Positions 48,038-59,234 are shown, numbered from the stretch's first letter. The stretch: DNA of 64,000 nucleotides from Spongospora subterranea f. sp. subterranea (GCA_049724395.1 JAUGWO010000108.1:21691-85690); one strand, 5' to 3'. Notes: a model not told the origin generated them from the letters alone. Translations and numbers: made by a program.

Positions 48038-49256
48038 GTGCCGACCGTAAGACGCACAGCGCCCGTCGATGAGCAGGAGGAGCGAACTACCCACGTCCTA
48101 AGTGCTCGGCCGAGTTCCAGCGCAAGCCGGAGTCCCGGAGCGGGCGAGCTATGCGAAGGCGGTCCAGCTCAACCTGCCGTTCCCAAGGTTGCTGCTCACC
48201 GCGCACCCGTTCCCGCTTTTTCGAGGCCAGAGGCCACTGAAGACCAAGCGATGGCGTTGGCGGCGAGCTCAAGAGTCGGCGAGCGAGGAGTGGTCAAGCG
48301 TTACACAAGACTGTTTGTGGACAAATTCCGAGCTGGACCCCTGGGAGAGACCAGGCGTAAGCTACGACGCTTCGGAATTACGGCGAACCCAATGGAGCTC
48401 AGCTTCCTTGGTCGGGCGCACGTTTTGGAGATTACGCTGCACGAGGAGGCGGCGCCAGCTGTCGCGGCGAGATTACGGCAGCTGCAGTTCGAGGTGAGAG
48501 AGGCGCTAGCCCCAGAAGATCCATCACTACTTGTCGGCACGAAATGGGCGGAGGCTAGCCTGACTGATAAGACGGCGGAGGCGTCTCGTTGTTATATTGC
48601 CCGAATCAAACGGACCTTGTCCGCTGAGGTTCGCTGAGGTTAGGCCATCGTATCGTGGGGTTTTAAACAAGGAATTGTACAGATTGGGGCAGACCCCGGA
48701 GCGCTATATTGCTGCTCCAAAGAAGACGGCTGCCGCGGCACTGCAACCTCAAACGAAGAGCGAGGAATGGCAGACGCAGCGAAAGTCAGGCTTCAATCGC
48801 CGTCAAAAGAAGAAGAAGAACATCAGGCCGACATCCCCGATGCCCTCCGCCGCCACTCGAAGCAAGTCTGAGGAGACTCTGGCAGGCCGGAAGGACGTTT
48901 TGGACGCCCTGATGCCGTCCATCGACGAAATTATGCACGACGCCGACTTGGTCGGCGTCGAAGGTACCGACGCCACTGGTCAGGCCAATATTGCTGATCT
49001 GCCCGCAGGATATCGGGAGATACTGGAGCGCAACCGAAATGGCGGAACGGGAGATTCCTGGGTCAGCGACGACGAAGTTGTGCCCGCGCGACGCGCCGTC
49101 TCCCGGGGGCTGGAATTCCACCAGGAGGAGGTCGTGGCGAACAAGGTTCGCCGCCTGCGCTCACCAGCCAAGACAGCCGACAATGTGGGAGAACACAACC
49201 GACAGGTAACCTCCTCATCGCCCACAGACTTGACCACATCCGCCAGATCATTATGA
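48038..49256 (+). pseudogene. LINE ORF1 (RNA-binding-type protein), frameshifted
   Basis: The first frame (48038-48637) has a charged region VKRYTRLFVDKFRAG, then an MELSFLGRAHVLEI segment like LINE ORF1 proteins. A 10-bp tandem duplication of CGCTGAGGTT (48622-48641) breaks the frame; beyond it the protein continues as PSYRGVLNKELYRLGQ in the frame ending at 49256, followed by a Lys-rich stretch (RRQKKKKN). It overlaps the ORF2 start by four bases. No CCHC knuckle was seen. Confidence 0.6.
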
Positions 49257-51420
49257 AGATCTCGTGCTGGAACTGTGAATCGTTAGATTTGGAAAAACAG
49301 GATATGATTATCTCGAGAATGGAGGCGAACCACATTGATGCGATCGTGCTGACGGAGACGTGGCTCAGAGCGCGTTAAAGACTGGCACAACCGACAGGAG
49401 AGTGGAGCAGGAAAGACGTAAAGGTGTCGGAACTCCATTCGGATGCACGGCGAGGCAAAGGGGGTATCAGTATCATTTTTCGTAGTGATTTATTTCATGA
49501 TGTTTCGATTCAAGTGTGTCGTGATGGCCACTGGATCATATTCTATTCTTCACTGTTGGTTATCGCTGGATTTTATTGGCCCTCCGAGTTTATCCTTGGA
49601 TGCTTTTGAGTTTGAGTTACGTTCATTGTCAACCTGCCTTTTGCAAGCGGCCGACGACTTTCCAAACCGTGTGCTGGCTGTTTTGGGAGATTTCAATGCC
49701 CATCTCGGCCCGATCACCGGGGACAGAATATCTGACGCGCGCAGCAGCGCGGTCCTGGATTTTGCAAACGACACGAAATTGCGGTTCTGAGCCGCGTGAT
49801 TTTGGGCTGAACTCTTGTCTTAGCAGATCCGACGATCGATGGACGTGGATTCACCGCGACACGCGCTCTGTTGTCGACCTGGCGCTTGTCCGGGGCACGG
49901 TTCACGCTGCAATTGCTGTCGCCCCGCCGCCGACACCGACGCCACACCAACTGGTCACGATCACAATCCCGGAGCCAGGAGTCCCGCCGGCGAAAGACCC
50001 CGAACGATGGAACTGGGCAAGAGGAGCGCTGGCGCGGGAAAGCAAACACTCTGCTGAGTGCAAGGATTTGTTGACACCGGTGCTGGGCGAACTGACCAAG
50101 TTATGGTAACAGGTCGGCGCCGAACTGGACGATCAACTTCCCGACGACCCCGATGGTGACGATGCCACCCTGGCCGCCCAGATTCTGGTCGACGAAGCGT
50201 ATTCGAGAACCTGTTCCGAGCTCCGCGATGTACTGAACGGAATTGCCTGCTGGAGACCGACGGAAGCGAACCGCACCTTCAAGGCTCACAGGACGGCGGA
50301 TTGGCGCACGATGGACCAGATGCCGGAAGGATATGTGATCAGCAAAGTCAAGTCGCTGATGGAGTCGCTTCAAGACGGGGACGCGGACGCACAAGGAGGT
50401 AGTCGCCCTTCGCTGGCCCAATTCACCGAACACTACCGCGAGTTATTCACCCGCGATGACAATACGCCAGCCGAAGATTTTCAAGCCGCTCGTAAGCCGA
50501 TGTCCTGCGTCGATCAAGGTGAGGAGCTGGCATTTTCGGCGACAAGCATCGAGGCAAGAATCTTCAAGCTGAAATGGAAGAAGGCGATCGGGCCCGATAA
50601 TCTACCCGCTGACGTGTTCAAGTGCTGCCCGGAGCCATCGTCCAAGATGCTGCATGAGATGTACCGGTGCTTTTGGGCCCATCAAGCGGCGCCGACAATC
50701 TGGGGACAGGCGTTCATGCACCCGATTCCGAAGCGAGGCGAGGACTTGTCGGAAGTCGGGAATTGGAGAGGAATCGCGCTGCAGTGTCACATGAAGAAGA
50801 TGTATGAGCTCTGTATCCGACAAGTTGTGTGGGAGAAGGACCTGATCCAGCACCATGTCCTGCAAACCGGTTTTCAAGCAAAAGTCGGCGCTCAGGATAC
50901 CGTGAACGTGGTCGATGAGCTGACGAGTCACTATGCAAATGTGAAGAAGCGGCCGCTCACGTCAGTCCTGCTGGACATTCGCAAGGCGTACGACCGGACG
51001 GCGAGAGCTTTAATCTGGCGGAAACTGATCGCGCGAGGCTGTTCACAACACTTGATAGGGGTACTGCAATCTTTGCTGGATCGTTGCTCAATAGTGGTGT
51101 TTCTAGACGGAAAGAAGGGCGAACCGGTCCCGGCTCAAGTCGGCGTCCCGCAAGGCGATGTGCTAAGCCCGGCGATGTTCAACATCCTCGTCGATGACCT
51201 GCCGCTGAAACTGCAAGAAGCGTGTCGCCCGTTTGGTGGGAGTCCACGGTTTGGAGGTAAGCTCATTCCCGTTGTCATGTATGCTGACGACCAGACCCTC
51301 TTCCACTGGAATCACCAAGCCATGCAAGCGATGTTGACGGGAGTCGCCGCCCGTCAAGGCCGCCGTCGGCGTCCCGCAGGGCGACGTTCTCAGCCCAGAC
51401 ATGTTCAACGTCCTGGTCGA
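49253..51420 (+). mobile_element. LINE ORF2: AP-type endonuclease and reverse transcriptase, interrupted
   Basis: Starts MKISCWNCESL with VLTETWL, the endonuclease motif. GDFNAHLG follows in another frame near 49690. The reverse transcriptase runs from about 50311 to 51340 with PIPKRG, NWRGIAL, LLDIRKAYDRT, VGVPQGDVLSP and YADDQTLF. Breaks include a stop at about 49376, frame changes through the endonuclease, and a TAA at 50107-50109 where the copy at 57.5 kb has CAA. From about 51345 a second copy of the VGVPQGDVLSP block begins, so two LINE segments are joined there. Non-autonomous today. Confidence 0.85.
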
Positions 51421-51985
51421 TGATCTACCCGCCCGACTTCAGGAGGCATGCGGCAGCCGCGGCTGTCCATCCCTCAACCATTGGGACCAGCAGGCCATGC
51501 TGAACGCCGCCCAACAGTATGCAGAAAGCCACTTTTATTCGTACAATGTGAAAAAGTCGGCAGTCTCGCTGCCGCTTCGCTCCAGCTTTTCCACCCTCTC
51601 TCTGGCCGATCAGCCCCTCCCCGTGACCGGAATCACGTCGCTGCTCGGCGTCAAGGTTATCAACGGCATGATCGCTCATGGCGCGCAACTCAGCGACCGC
51701 ATTCGCCAGGCTGACGGAGCCCTGTTCGGAATCCAACAGCTCCAGACCTTCAAGACCTCGGCCATTTCCCTGTCAACCGAAGCCAGAATCATAGGTGCTT
51801 TCGGCCGCTCCAGCATCGAGTACGGCATGGCCATCACCGACCAGCCGCGCTCGAGGCGGTCGACCGCCTTATCTCCAAGTACTTGGGACGATGCCTCGGC
51901 TCCGACCGCGGCAACTATCTCATGCTGCGACTGGCCGGCCTGGTGCCGGCGAGGACCCGCCAGACCCAAATTCGACTGAGCTTCG
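51345..51985 (+). mobile_element. LINE reverse-transcriptase 3' segment joined in tandem
   Basis: Restarts with VGVPQGDVLSPDMFNVLVDDL, lacks the YADD block, and continues through NVKKSAVSLPL, GVKVINGMIAHGA and an ISLSTEARIIGAF region typical of the post-RT part of a LINE ORF2. It then enters the palindrome at 51660. Confidence 0.7.
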
Positions 51986-52971
51986 AAGCCCGGATGCGAG
52001 CCTGCCACGACACGGGACAGCCTGCTGGCAACATCCTGGAGACGATGCCCCATCAACCGACAGGCGCAAGCCACCGCCCGCCGTTTCGCTCAGGAGTACG
52101 CCCGCGCCGCCGCCAATCCGCTCAACGACCTGCCGACGCGCCCGACTCCGGCCCTCAAACAGCGATTCCAGACAGCCGCCGTTACCTCGGCCATCAGGAC
52201 CGCCTCCTGGCACGACCATCGAGCGAGCAAGCTGATGCGCATCCAGCGCCAGGACTACAACCGTCCCCACCCGGCAGATCCTGGCGATCGCGAGCTCGCC
52301 AGGCTCGACGACGTGCGGGCCGGAGAGTTGGGCGACCGGGTGGGGACGGTTGTAGTCCTGGCGCTGGATGCGCATCAGCTTGCTCGCTCGATGGTCGTGC
52401 CAGGAGGCGGTCCTGATGGCCGAGGTAACGGCGGCTGTCTGGAATCGCTGTTTGAGGGCCGGAGTCGGGCGCGTCGGCAGGTCGTTGAGCGGATTGGCGG
52501 CGGCGCGGGCGTACTCCTGAGCGAAACGGCGGCAAGGACGCGCTCGACACCGCGCGGTGGCTTGCGCCTGTCGGTTGATGGGGCATCGTCTCCAGGATGT
52601 TGCCAGCAGGCTGTCCCGTGTCGTGGCAGGCTCGCATCCGGGCTTCGAAGCTCAGTCGAATTTGGGTCTGGCGGGTCCTCGCCGGCACCAGGCCGGCCAG
52701 TCGCAGCATGAGATAGTTGCCGCGGTCGGAGCCGAGGCATCGTCCCAAGTACTTGGAGATAAGGCGGTCGACCGCCTCGAGCGCGGCTGGTCGGTGATGG
52801 CCATGCCGTACTCGATGCGGGAGCGGCTGAAAGCACCTATGATTCTGGCTTCGGTTGACAGGGAAATGGCCGAGGTCTTGAAGGTCTGGAGCTGTTGGAT
52901 TCCGAACAAGGCTCCGTCAGCCTGGCGAATGCGGTCGCTGAGTTGCGCGCCATGAGCGATCATGCCGTTGA
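51660..52971. repeat. Large palindrome of LINE sequence, arms 613 and 634 bp
   Basis: Left arm 51660-52272, spacer 52273-52337, right arm 52338-52971 reversed. The arms are nearly identical; one 21-bp insertion in the right arm accounts for the length difference and only a handful of substitutions were noticed. The spacer holds a near-palindromic 24-mer CCTGGCGA...TCGCCAGG. The right arm ends exactly where copia sequence begins. Confidence 0.93.
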
Positions 52972-55480
52972 GTGAGGTCCCCTGTCGCAGCTTCATCTGA
53001 ACTGGGCTCGTCCTCTGCAGGTTGCAATGTTTCGGGCTCTGAGCCGCTTCCAGGGTGTGGGCCGTCGGCCTGGGTTTGTTCGGGTCGTGCGATGGGCGCC
53101 TCCACAGCCGCCGTTCAGCCCCCTCGTGATCGCGACCTCCTCGAAGTCTTCAGCGCCCTCGACTGGCTCCTTGTCAGGCCGACGTTGTGAGTCGACGCTG
53201 TCTCTCGATACGAAGCACTTCCTGGACTCCATATCCTCAAACACAGCCGCCTTCATGCCGCTGGCATAGCCCAGGAACCGACAGGGCCGCGCCTTTACGT
53301 CCAGCTTCCCGCGCTTCTGATCGGGGATGTGGACCATACACCGAGCACCAAATTTTGGCATGTCCTTCAGATCAGGTTTTTCGCCGTACAGGACCTCGAA
53401 CGGGCTCTGAAGGTTCGCGTTTGCGCGCGTCGGTGTTCGGTTTCTGATATACGCTGCCATTAGGACCGCGAACTCCCAATACTGGTGTGGAAGCCGGGCC
53501 TCCAGCAACAGGCATCTTGCCATCTCCATGATGGTCCTGTTCGCCCGCTCCGCCTTCCCGTTCTGTTGCGGTGTGTTTGGGGCCGAGTGCTGCCAGGCGA
53601 TCCCCTTGCTCCTCAAATACGTCTGGAACTCCCCGTCGGAATATTCGCCGCCCCCGTCCGACCGAAGGACCTTGGGATGTCGACACCGAACTGTCGCTTC
53701 ATTGTGGCCTCATATTCCTTAAACTTGAGCTTCTGCTCCGATTTCAGCTTCATGCACGTAACGTAAGTCCAGTTCGACCGCCCGTCCACGTACATCGCCA
53801 TGTAGGTGTTGCCTTGTATCGACGTGGTTCTCATTGGGCCGCACAGGTCGCTGTGAACGACGGTGCCAGCCTCGGCTGGCTGCCGCTCCGATTTCTTGGG
53901 GATCGGTGCCCTCGCCATCTTCCCCTCGAGGCACAATTCGCATCTTCGCTGCGCATCCACACTCCCGGTCATCTTTGGGATGATTCCGGTTTTCGACATT
54001 AGGGTCAGCGTGTTCAAGTTGACGTGTCCATATCGACGGTGAAGATCTTCTGTGCTGCGCCCGCCCGACGGGACACCCTTCGCCGCCAGGGCAGTCTCCT
54101 GATCGGCGGGCCGTTGGCGAGACCGATCCGCAGGCGGAACACGCCCTCTTTCTTAGGGACGTCGAAAACAGCTTCCCCGTTGACCGAGATCGTGCATCTG
54201 TCCTTGGTGAAGACCACCTCGGCACCACCGGTATCGCACGCCTTTCCTATGGAAAACAGATTCTCACTAAGACCTGGGACGTACAGGACGTTTTGTAGTT
54301 TGACGCCGTTTCGAAGCTGCACCGTCCCTCTGTGTGTTGCGGTCACTCCGTGTCCATCGCCGAGTGTTACGGTTGAGGCTTGGTCCAGGCGCTCGGCATC
54401 TGTCAGGATACCGACGTCCGTAACCATATGGGAAGAGGCGCCACTATCGAACAGCCAGCTGTGAGTACTGCAGCTCTGGTCCGCTGAGATCGCCGAAAAC
54501 AGGAACTCCTGGGTCGCTGCCCTCCTGGCCGACTCGTTTGGCGAGGACACAGGCTTCTGCCGACAGTCTCGAGCCCAGTGGCCCGCCTTTCCGCATGCGT
54601 GACAGTTTCCCTTCCGGTTCCCCTTGCCTCTCGACTTGTTCGAGTTCGGCATGCCGCGCCTTCCTGTGGCCGGCATCGCCATCTGCAGCTGGGACGAAGA
54701 CGAAACACCGGTCACCATTTTGTGGCGTTTCTCTGTATCGACCAACACGTCCATGACCTTCTTCCTTGACATCGCGACCGAGTTCTGCATCATCACCTCT
54801 ACGGTCGCCACATAACGGGGGTCGTGCTGGACCGACAGGCACGCCGTCGTCATGAAGTCCATGTCTCCGACCTTGGTCCCCGTCGCTGCGTCCAACCGCC
54901 GCACTGCCTCCATTAGTATCTCCAGGTGCTTGATTATGGGCTCGTCCTCGCCTAGCTTCTTTGTTCGGTACTCCATTGAGTAGCGGAAGGCCGCCCGAGC
55001 GTTCTGGGCGCGGTGTGTGTCCTTCAGGGCCGCCCACGCGTCTCTTGCTGTTGTGCAGTCGTAGATGTGAGGATACTGGTCCTCGGATAGGGCCTGAATC
55101 AGGACCGAGAAACACGCCGCCTCGACGTTCGCCGACGCCCCCTTCAGTAGGGCCTCATGTAGCCCCAGCTGGCGTAGGTGTGCTGTGAATGCAAATTCGA
55201 ACTGGGTCCAGTTCCCGTCGTTTAGCTTCGTTCCACGGAATGCAGACATCTTGACCTTGCGCGATACGTCGGCAGGCGTAACTGGGCCCATAACCTGATG
55301 GGGAGTTTGCACATCGCTGGTCGTTGCGGCCGGTCGGAGAGGCTGCCTCCGTGATTCCACCAGTTTCTGTCATTATGTCAGCAGGCTGATTAGAACTCAG
55401 ATTGTGTATTAGGACAGCACAAGAGATCATCAGACCGGGGATTCGGGTCTCAGAGTCAGGGAGGAAACGCATCGCCCTTA
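52972..55480 (-). mobile_element. Ty1/copia-type LTR retroelement fossil: gag to integrase
   Basis: Minus strand. Gag with a CCHC knuckle (CHACGKAGHWARDC), protease (LFDSGASSHM), pre-integrase zinc region (CELCLEGKM) and integrase core (HSDLCGPM, later HSAPNTPQQNGKAERAN) in the usual copia order, from about 55360 to 52972. Reverse transcriptase, RNase H and the 3' LTR are missing; the fossil ends at the LINE palindrome. On its 5' side a MULE-like element is inserted at 55491 in the leader or LTR. Broken at a few points but well preserved, so moderately young. Confidence 0.85.
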
Positions 55481-55481
55481 A

Positions 55482-55490
55482 CGATTACAG
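55482..55490. repeat. Target-site duplication, left
   Basis: CGATTACAG, repeated at 56879-56887. Nine bases, as expected for Mutator-like elements. Confidence 0.8.
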
Positions 55491-55828
55491 GGTGGGGTAC
55501 AGATTGATCGAAAATTGATCGAAACTATGCGCAGCCCGTCTATGGATACACTGAGCAAAACACTGCCATACATTGTACAATTGATCGACAATTGATCGAG
55601 ATCGAAAATTGATCGATACTGTGGGCAGCCCGTCTTTGGATGCACTGGGTTTGTATATATTCTGTGCGACTGACCGATGATGGAATTTGATCGAGGACGT
55701 GATTTTCGGCTAATTTTCCCACGACTGGTGTGCTTGTCGAGTTTGCTGAGAGTATTAGGATTTTTGAAATCATCAACGGCTGGCTACGGCTTCAACTTGC
55801 CAGACTCATCAGTCAATTATACATTTAT

Positions 55829-56137
55829 TTAACAGCACATATCTTGGATCATCCATAACCGCAAGAACGGGATGTTCTCCGGTTTCACAAAGTCCATGGT
55901 GCCACCACTGAAAATGCTGTGCAGCCACATCAAGACGTATACGCCGCAACTCGAAGTATCTCTCTGCGTCTTACAGAAAACTTCAATCGTTCCGTTGTTT
56001 AGATTGGAAAAAAAATGGCGTATATTTTGATCAAAGATCTGAGTGATCCGCCTCAAGTTCTGATCAAGACCCAGTGGATCATACACCAGGACTTGCCTGC
56101 CGACAACCGCACACCCGACCCAGTGTGAATTGTCAAG
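55829..56137 (-). CDS. Ulp1-type (C48) cysteine protease segment in the MULE-like element
   Basis: Read from an AG acceptor at about 56138: NSHWVGCAVVGRQVLVYDPLG, then FCKTQRDTSSCGVYVLMWL. The His of HW, Asp of YDPL, Gln of TQRD and Cys of SCGV reproduce the Ulp1/SENP catalytic His-Asp-Gln-Cys set, so the core is complete although the N-terminal part is short. Family role: cleavage of SUMO or ubiquitin-like modifiers; many MULE and related transposons carry such a domain. An ATG inside the segment is at 56086. Probably the last exon of a spliced element gene. Confidence 0.7.
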   Translation of the reverse strand, partial: LDNSHWVGCAVVGRQVLVYDPLGLDQNLRRITQIFDQNIRHFFSNLNNGTIEVFCKTQRDTSSCGVYVLMWLHSIFSGGTMDFVKPENIPFLRLWMIQDMCC

Positions 56138-56393
56138 CTATATTACAATGTTTAAGTGTGGATATTAATGCTGAGACGTCTTACATTTAGCGGGATCAAA
56201 TACAATTTCCGCTGAGGTTTAAAGTGTGCAGCTTCGTGTTTTTGTTAAAACTTTCAAAATGCTGTCGGAAAGCGGGGAAATTAATTCCTGACTAATCCTC
56301 GTCCAAATCGCTCCCGCTGACAGCGTCCGATTGAGCGACAGCTCATCGGCCATGTTAGACATCTGAATACAAAGTCAATATGTACATCACAAT

Positions 56394-56744
56394 TTACATG
56401 GTGTCAACCTGTTGTCGTATATCTATTGCTTGTGCAGAGATCTGCCGTTCGCACGTATGCTCAGAAGGGCCTAGAATTGTCCCATCGTCTAACACAGTTT
56501 GAGTAGAATGGCATCCTTCGGCTCGCAAAGATGTTGCCCGGTACTTTTTGCATCTATAGTAAACAGCGATTTCATTCTTGGCCGAACCACTCCAGGTGAA
56601 AAGTTGACCATCAACAGTCAATGGAGGGTGTCGACCCACCATTGATATTGAAATTCCAATCTGAGGGTTCCCACGCGAACACATTGATGTACCTCCACAT
56701 GTTACAAGTGTATATTTAAGTTGGCTGCGCGCAGTATCGATCAA
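56394..56744 (-). CDS. FLYWCH-like zinc-finger ORF in the MULE-like element
   Basis: A 116-aa frame from MIDTARS with YYRCKKYRATSLRAEGC and SEHTC, i.e. Cys-x12-Cys-x18-His-x-Cys, resembling FLYWCH/MULE N-terminal DNA-binding fingers. It begins inside the right terminal repeat. Same strand as the Ulp1 segment, about 260 bp upstream of it, probably joined to it by splicing. DNA binding is inferred. Confidence 0.5.
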   Translation of the reverse strand: MIDTARSQLKYTLVTCGGTSMCSRGNPQIGISISMVGRHPPLTVDGQLFTWSGSAKNEIAVYYRCKKYRATSLRAEGCHSTQTVLDDGTILGPSEHTCERQISAQAIDIRQQVDTM

Positions 56745-56878
56745 TTTTCGATCTCGATCAATTTTCGATCAATTGTACCATGTATGACAGTGTTTTGCTC
56801 AGTGTATCCATAAACGGGCTGCGCACAGTTTCGATCAATTTTCGATCTCGATCAATTTTCGATCAAAATGTATTCCTC

Positions 56879-56887
56879 CGATTACAG
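56879..56887. repeat. Target-site duplication, right
   Basis: CGATTACAG, identical to 55482-55490. Confidence 0.8.
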
Positions 56888-56926
56888 CTCGGCATGTAGC
56901 CAGTTGCAGCGCGTCAGTCATCAGTT

Positions 56927-57595
56927 TCAACACAGCATGGCCTGCATGGCCTGCTGGTCCCAATGAAATTGTGTCTGGTCGTCGGCGTACATGATGCAGG
57001 CCCAAAAGCACCGGTACATCTCATGCAGCATCTTGGACGATGGCTCCGGGCAGCACTTGAATACGTCAGCGGGTAGATTATCGGGCCCGATCGCCTTCTT
57101 CCATTTCAGCTTGAAGATTCTTGCCTCGATGCTTGTCGCCGAAAATGCCAGCTCCTCACCTTGATCGACGCAGGACATCGGCTTACGAGCGGCTTGAAAA
57201 TCTTCGGCTGGCGTATCGTCAGCGCGGGTGAATAACTCGCGGTAGTGTTCGGTGAATTGGGCCAGCGAAGGGCGACTACCTCCTTGTGCGTCCGCGTCCC
57301 CGTCTTGAAGCGACTCCATCAGCGACTTGACTTTGCTGATCACATATCCGTCCGGCATCTGGTCCATCGTGCGCCAATCCGCCGTCCTGTGAGCCTTGAA
57401 GGTGCGGTTCGCTTCCGTCGGTCTCCAGCAGGGAACAGGTTCTCGAATACGCTTCGTCGACCAGAATCTGGGCGGCCAGGGTGGCATCGTCACCATCGGG
57501 GTCGTCGGGAAGTTGATCGTCCAGTTCGGCGCCGACCTGTTGCCATAACTTGGTCAGTTCGCCCAGTACCGGTGCCAGCAGGTCCTTGCAATCAG
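56927..57595 (-). mobile_element. LINE ORF2 fragment with internal deletion
   Basis: Minus-strand copy of the segment at 50060-50690 (for example MDQMPDGYVISKVKSLMESL). After MLHEMYRCFWA it jumps directly to the YADDQ block, so most of the RT palm is deleted. Upstream it reads LTKLWQQVG where the larger copy has a stop. Confidence 0.85.
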
Positions 57596-57850
57596 CAGTC
57601 GAGCGCGTTGTCGGTGGTCGTCGCTTGGCGCTGGGCCATGTCGTGGTCGAATTCGGGGCCGATAAGGTCGGAGACGCGGCTGCAGCGGGCGATATGGTAT
57701 CTGGAGACGGGAACTGGCCGTTGCATTGCGGGCGCCCCGCTGGCGGTGGGCAACTTGTCGTCGACTCGGGCGTGCGTCTTGGTCGTTTCCGGGTGTGGTG
57801 CGAGATCTGGATGCGGTTGGCCGATATGGTGAATTCACTTCCCTAAAACC
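57596..57850. repeat. Fragment of the proline-rich palindrome unit
   Basis: The minus reading HPDLAPHPETTKTHARVDDKL matches HPDLAPHPETTKTPAPFDDKL at about 60790-60840. It is fused to the LINE fragment at about 57595. Confidence 0.6.
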
Positions 57851-57879
57851 AATCCACTTCCCTAAAACCAATGTTGGGT

Positions 57880-58320
57880 TAAAAACCCTTATGTTCACAG
57901 TTCACTTGACCATCAGTATATTCATCTTTTCGCCGTTCTTTTTTTAAACTCTACACCATGAAACAAAAGCACTGCCCGAGTCATTTTTGACAGACAATTG
58001 CTCAGACGCGCCCGCCCAAAAAGGCAAATGTGATCAACAAAATTCCGATAACCAGATCGTGAGATGTTAAACTGTTCATGAATCATACACTTATTCAATG
58101 ACACACAACCTGTAATATTACAGTTGCTGTCGCTTTTCAGCCAGCACCAGGCTGTGTTTGGTCTCCACGCCGACCTGCATCTCACCCCTCACGATGCATC
58201 TCCGGAGGATTTTTGGATAGCTGACGAGGATGACAGCCGGGCCACTCCCCGATTGCACATGCTGCCATCCTCGTATGCAGTTGTCTGCAATTAAGAGGAG
58301 GTCCAACCATTGGCAAATTT
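57880..58320 (-). repeat. 1-kb repeat family, inverted partial copy
   Basis: Reverse complement of about 63350-63800, including GATGAATATACTGATGGTCA and one copy of the 48-bp unit near 58145-58192. Confidence 0.8.
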
Positions 58321-58985
58321 TTGCGGAGGACCAAGACCCCTGCCAAACCGATCACTGTTGCGCCGCTCTCTGCCGAATTCTGTACCATATTGGATGCAAA
58401 GCATGAGCTTCTTCATGCGGATATCAGTCAGAAAATCTTCGACAGAGAGCGGCAACAGGTGATCGGTGGGAGGATTCTTGGTCCTCCCAAAAGTTTGCCA
58501 GTCGTTAAGACCTTTTCCGTAATTGCAGACACCTGCATACGAGGATGGCAGCATGTGCCGACCTGGCGTCGGCTGTCATCCTCGTCATGAGAGGCCAAAA
58601 CATCCTCCGGCTTGCACCGTTCAGGGGTGAGATGCAGGTCGGCGTGGAGACCAACGTCAGGTCACTCGCGTTTGAGCAATTGTCTGTCAAAAATGACGGG
58701 CAGTGCTTTTGTTTTATGGTGTAGAGTTTAAAAAGAGAACGGCGAAAAGATGAATATACTGATGGTCAAATGAACTGCGAACATAACGGTTTTTACCCAA
58801 CATTGAAAAGCAAAGTGAAAAAATTGTATGGAATAACAAGGTGATGCAAATAACATCAGTGTTCTGGTAACTTATTAGTAAAGGGGGAGAAAACGATCTG
58901 AATGTGAAAACACGGGAATCAAAACGCGAAAAGGATATAAGTGTTGGGACAAACCAACGTCCAACCTGAACTCAGGAACACGAAG
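58320..58985 (+). repeat. 1-kb repeat family, direct partial copy
   Basis: 58648-58983 is a direct repeat of 63667-64000 with a few differences. It contains a single copy of the 48-bp unit at about 58620-58660. Short frames share KPEDVL..LMTRMT with the 63-kb copy. Function unknown. Confidence 0.8.
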
Positions 58986-59234
58986 CAGGATCGCACGATA
59001 GCTCGCGTCCAGGTGCGCGTCGCAGGGTGCAGCGCCTGCAGCTCGGACGCCAACCACTGCCAGCATGGCCGGTTGCGTTGGGCATACAACCGTAAGAGAT
59101 CCTGGTCGTCAGTTAAAGACAATGACGGTGACATTAGTGGATATCAAATGTCGACGACGGAGTTAAAATAATGCGGATTGCCAAGTACAGTCTGTACAGA
59201 TTAGGTATTTACAGTCCCAGTTAACTCAACACCT

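Larger units (their letters stand above)
55491..56878 (-). mobile_element. MULE-like DNA transposon, 1388 bp, with Ulp1 protease and zinc-finger ORFs
   Basis: Terminal inverted repeats of about 130-145 bp (55503-55630 and 56723-56867), themselves built of repeated GATCGAAAATTGATCG units. Flanked by the 9-bp duplication CGATTACAG. It contains two minus-strand coding segments but no recognisable DDE transposase, so it is probably an internally deleted derivative moved in trans. The left repeat has a partial extra copy at 55621-55650. The intact duplications argue for a recent insertion. Confidence 0.82.

Noticed and set aside
46410-49256. Joining the zinc-ribbon ORF and LINE ORF1 into one element
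   Set aside because: The dispersed repeat and about 200 bp of unexplained sequence lie between them, and the zinc-ribbon unit also occurs separately at 46130-46390.
51795-52836. Long GC-rich ORFs on both strands across the palindrome
   Set aside because: GC-rich mirror-image readings; only the LINE ORF2 frame has homology to a known protein.
55361-55481. 5' LTR of the copia fossil
   Set aside because: The region upstream of gag is the right place, but no second LTR exists in the window for comparison, and no primer-binding site could be settled.
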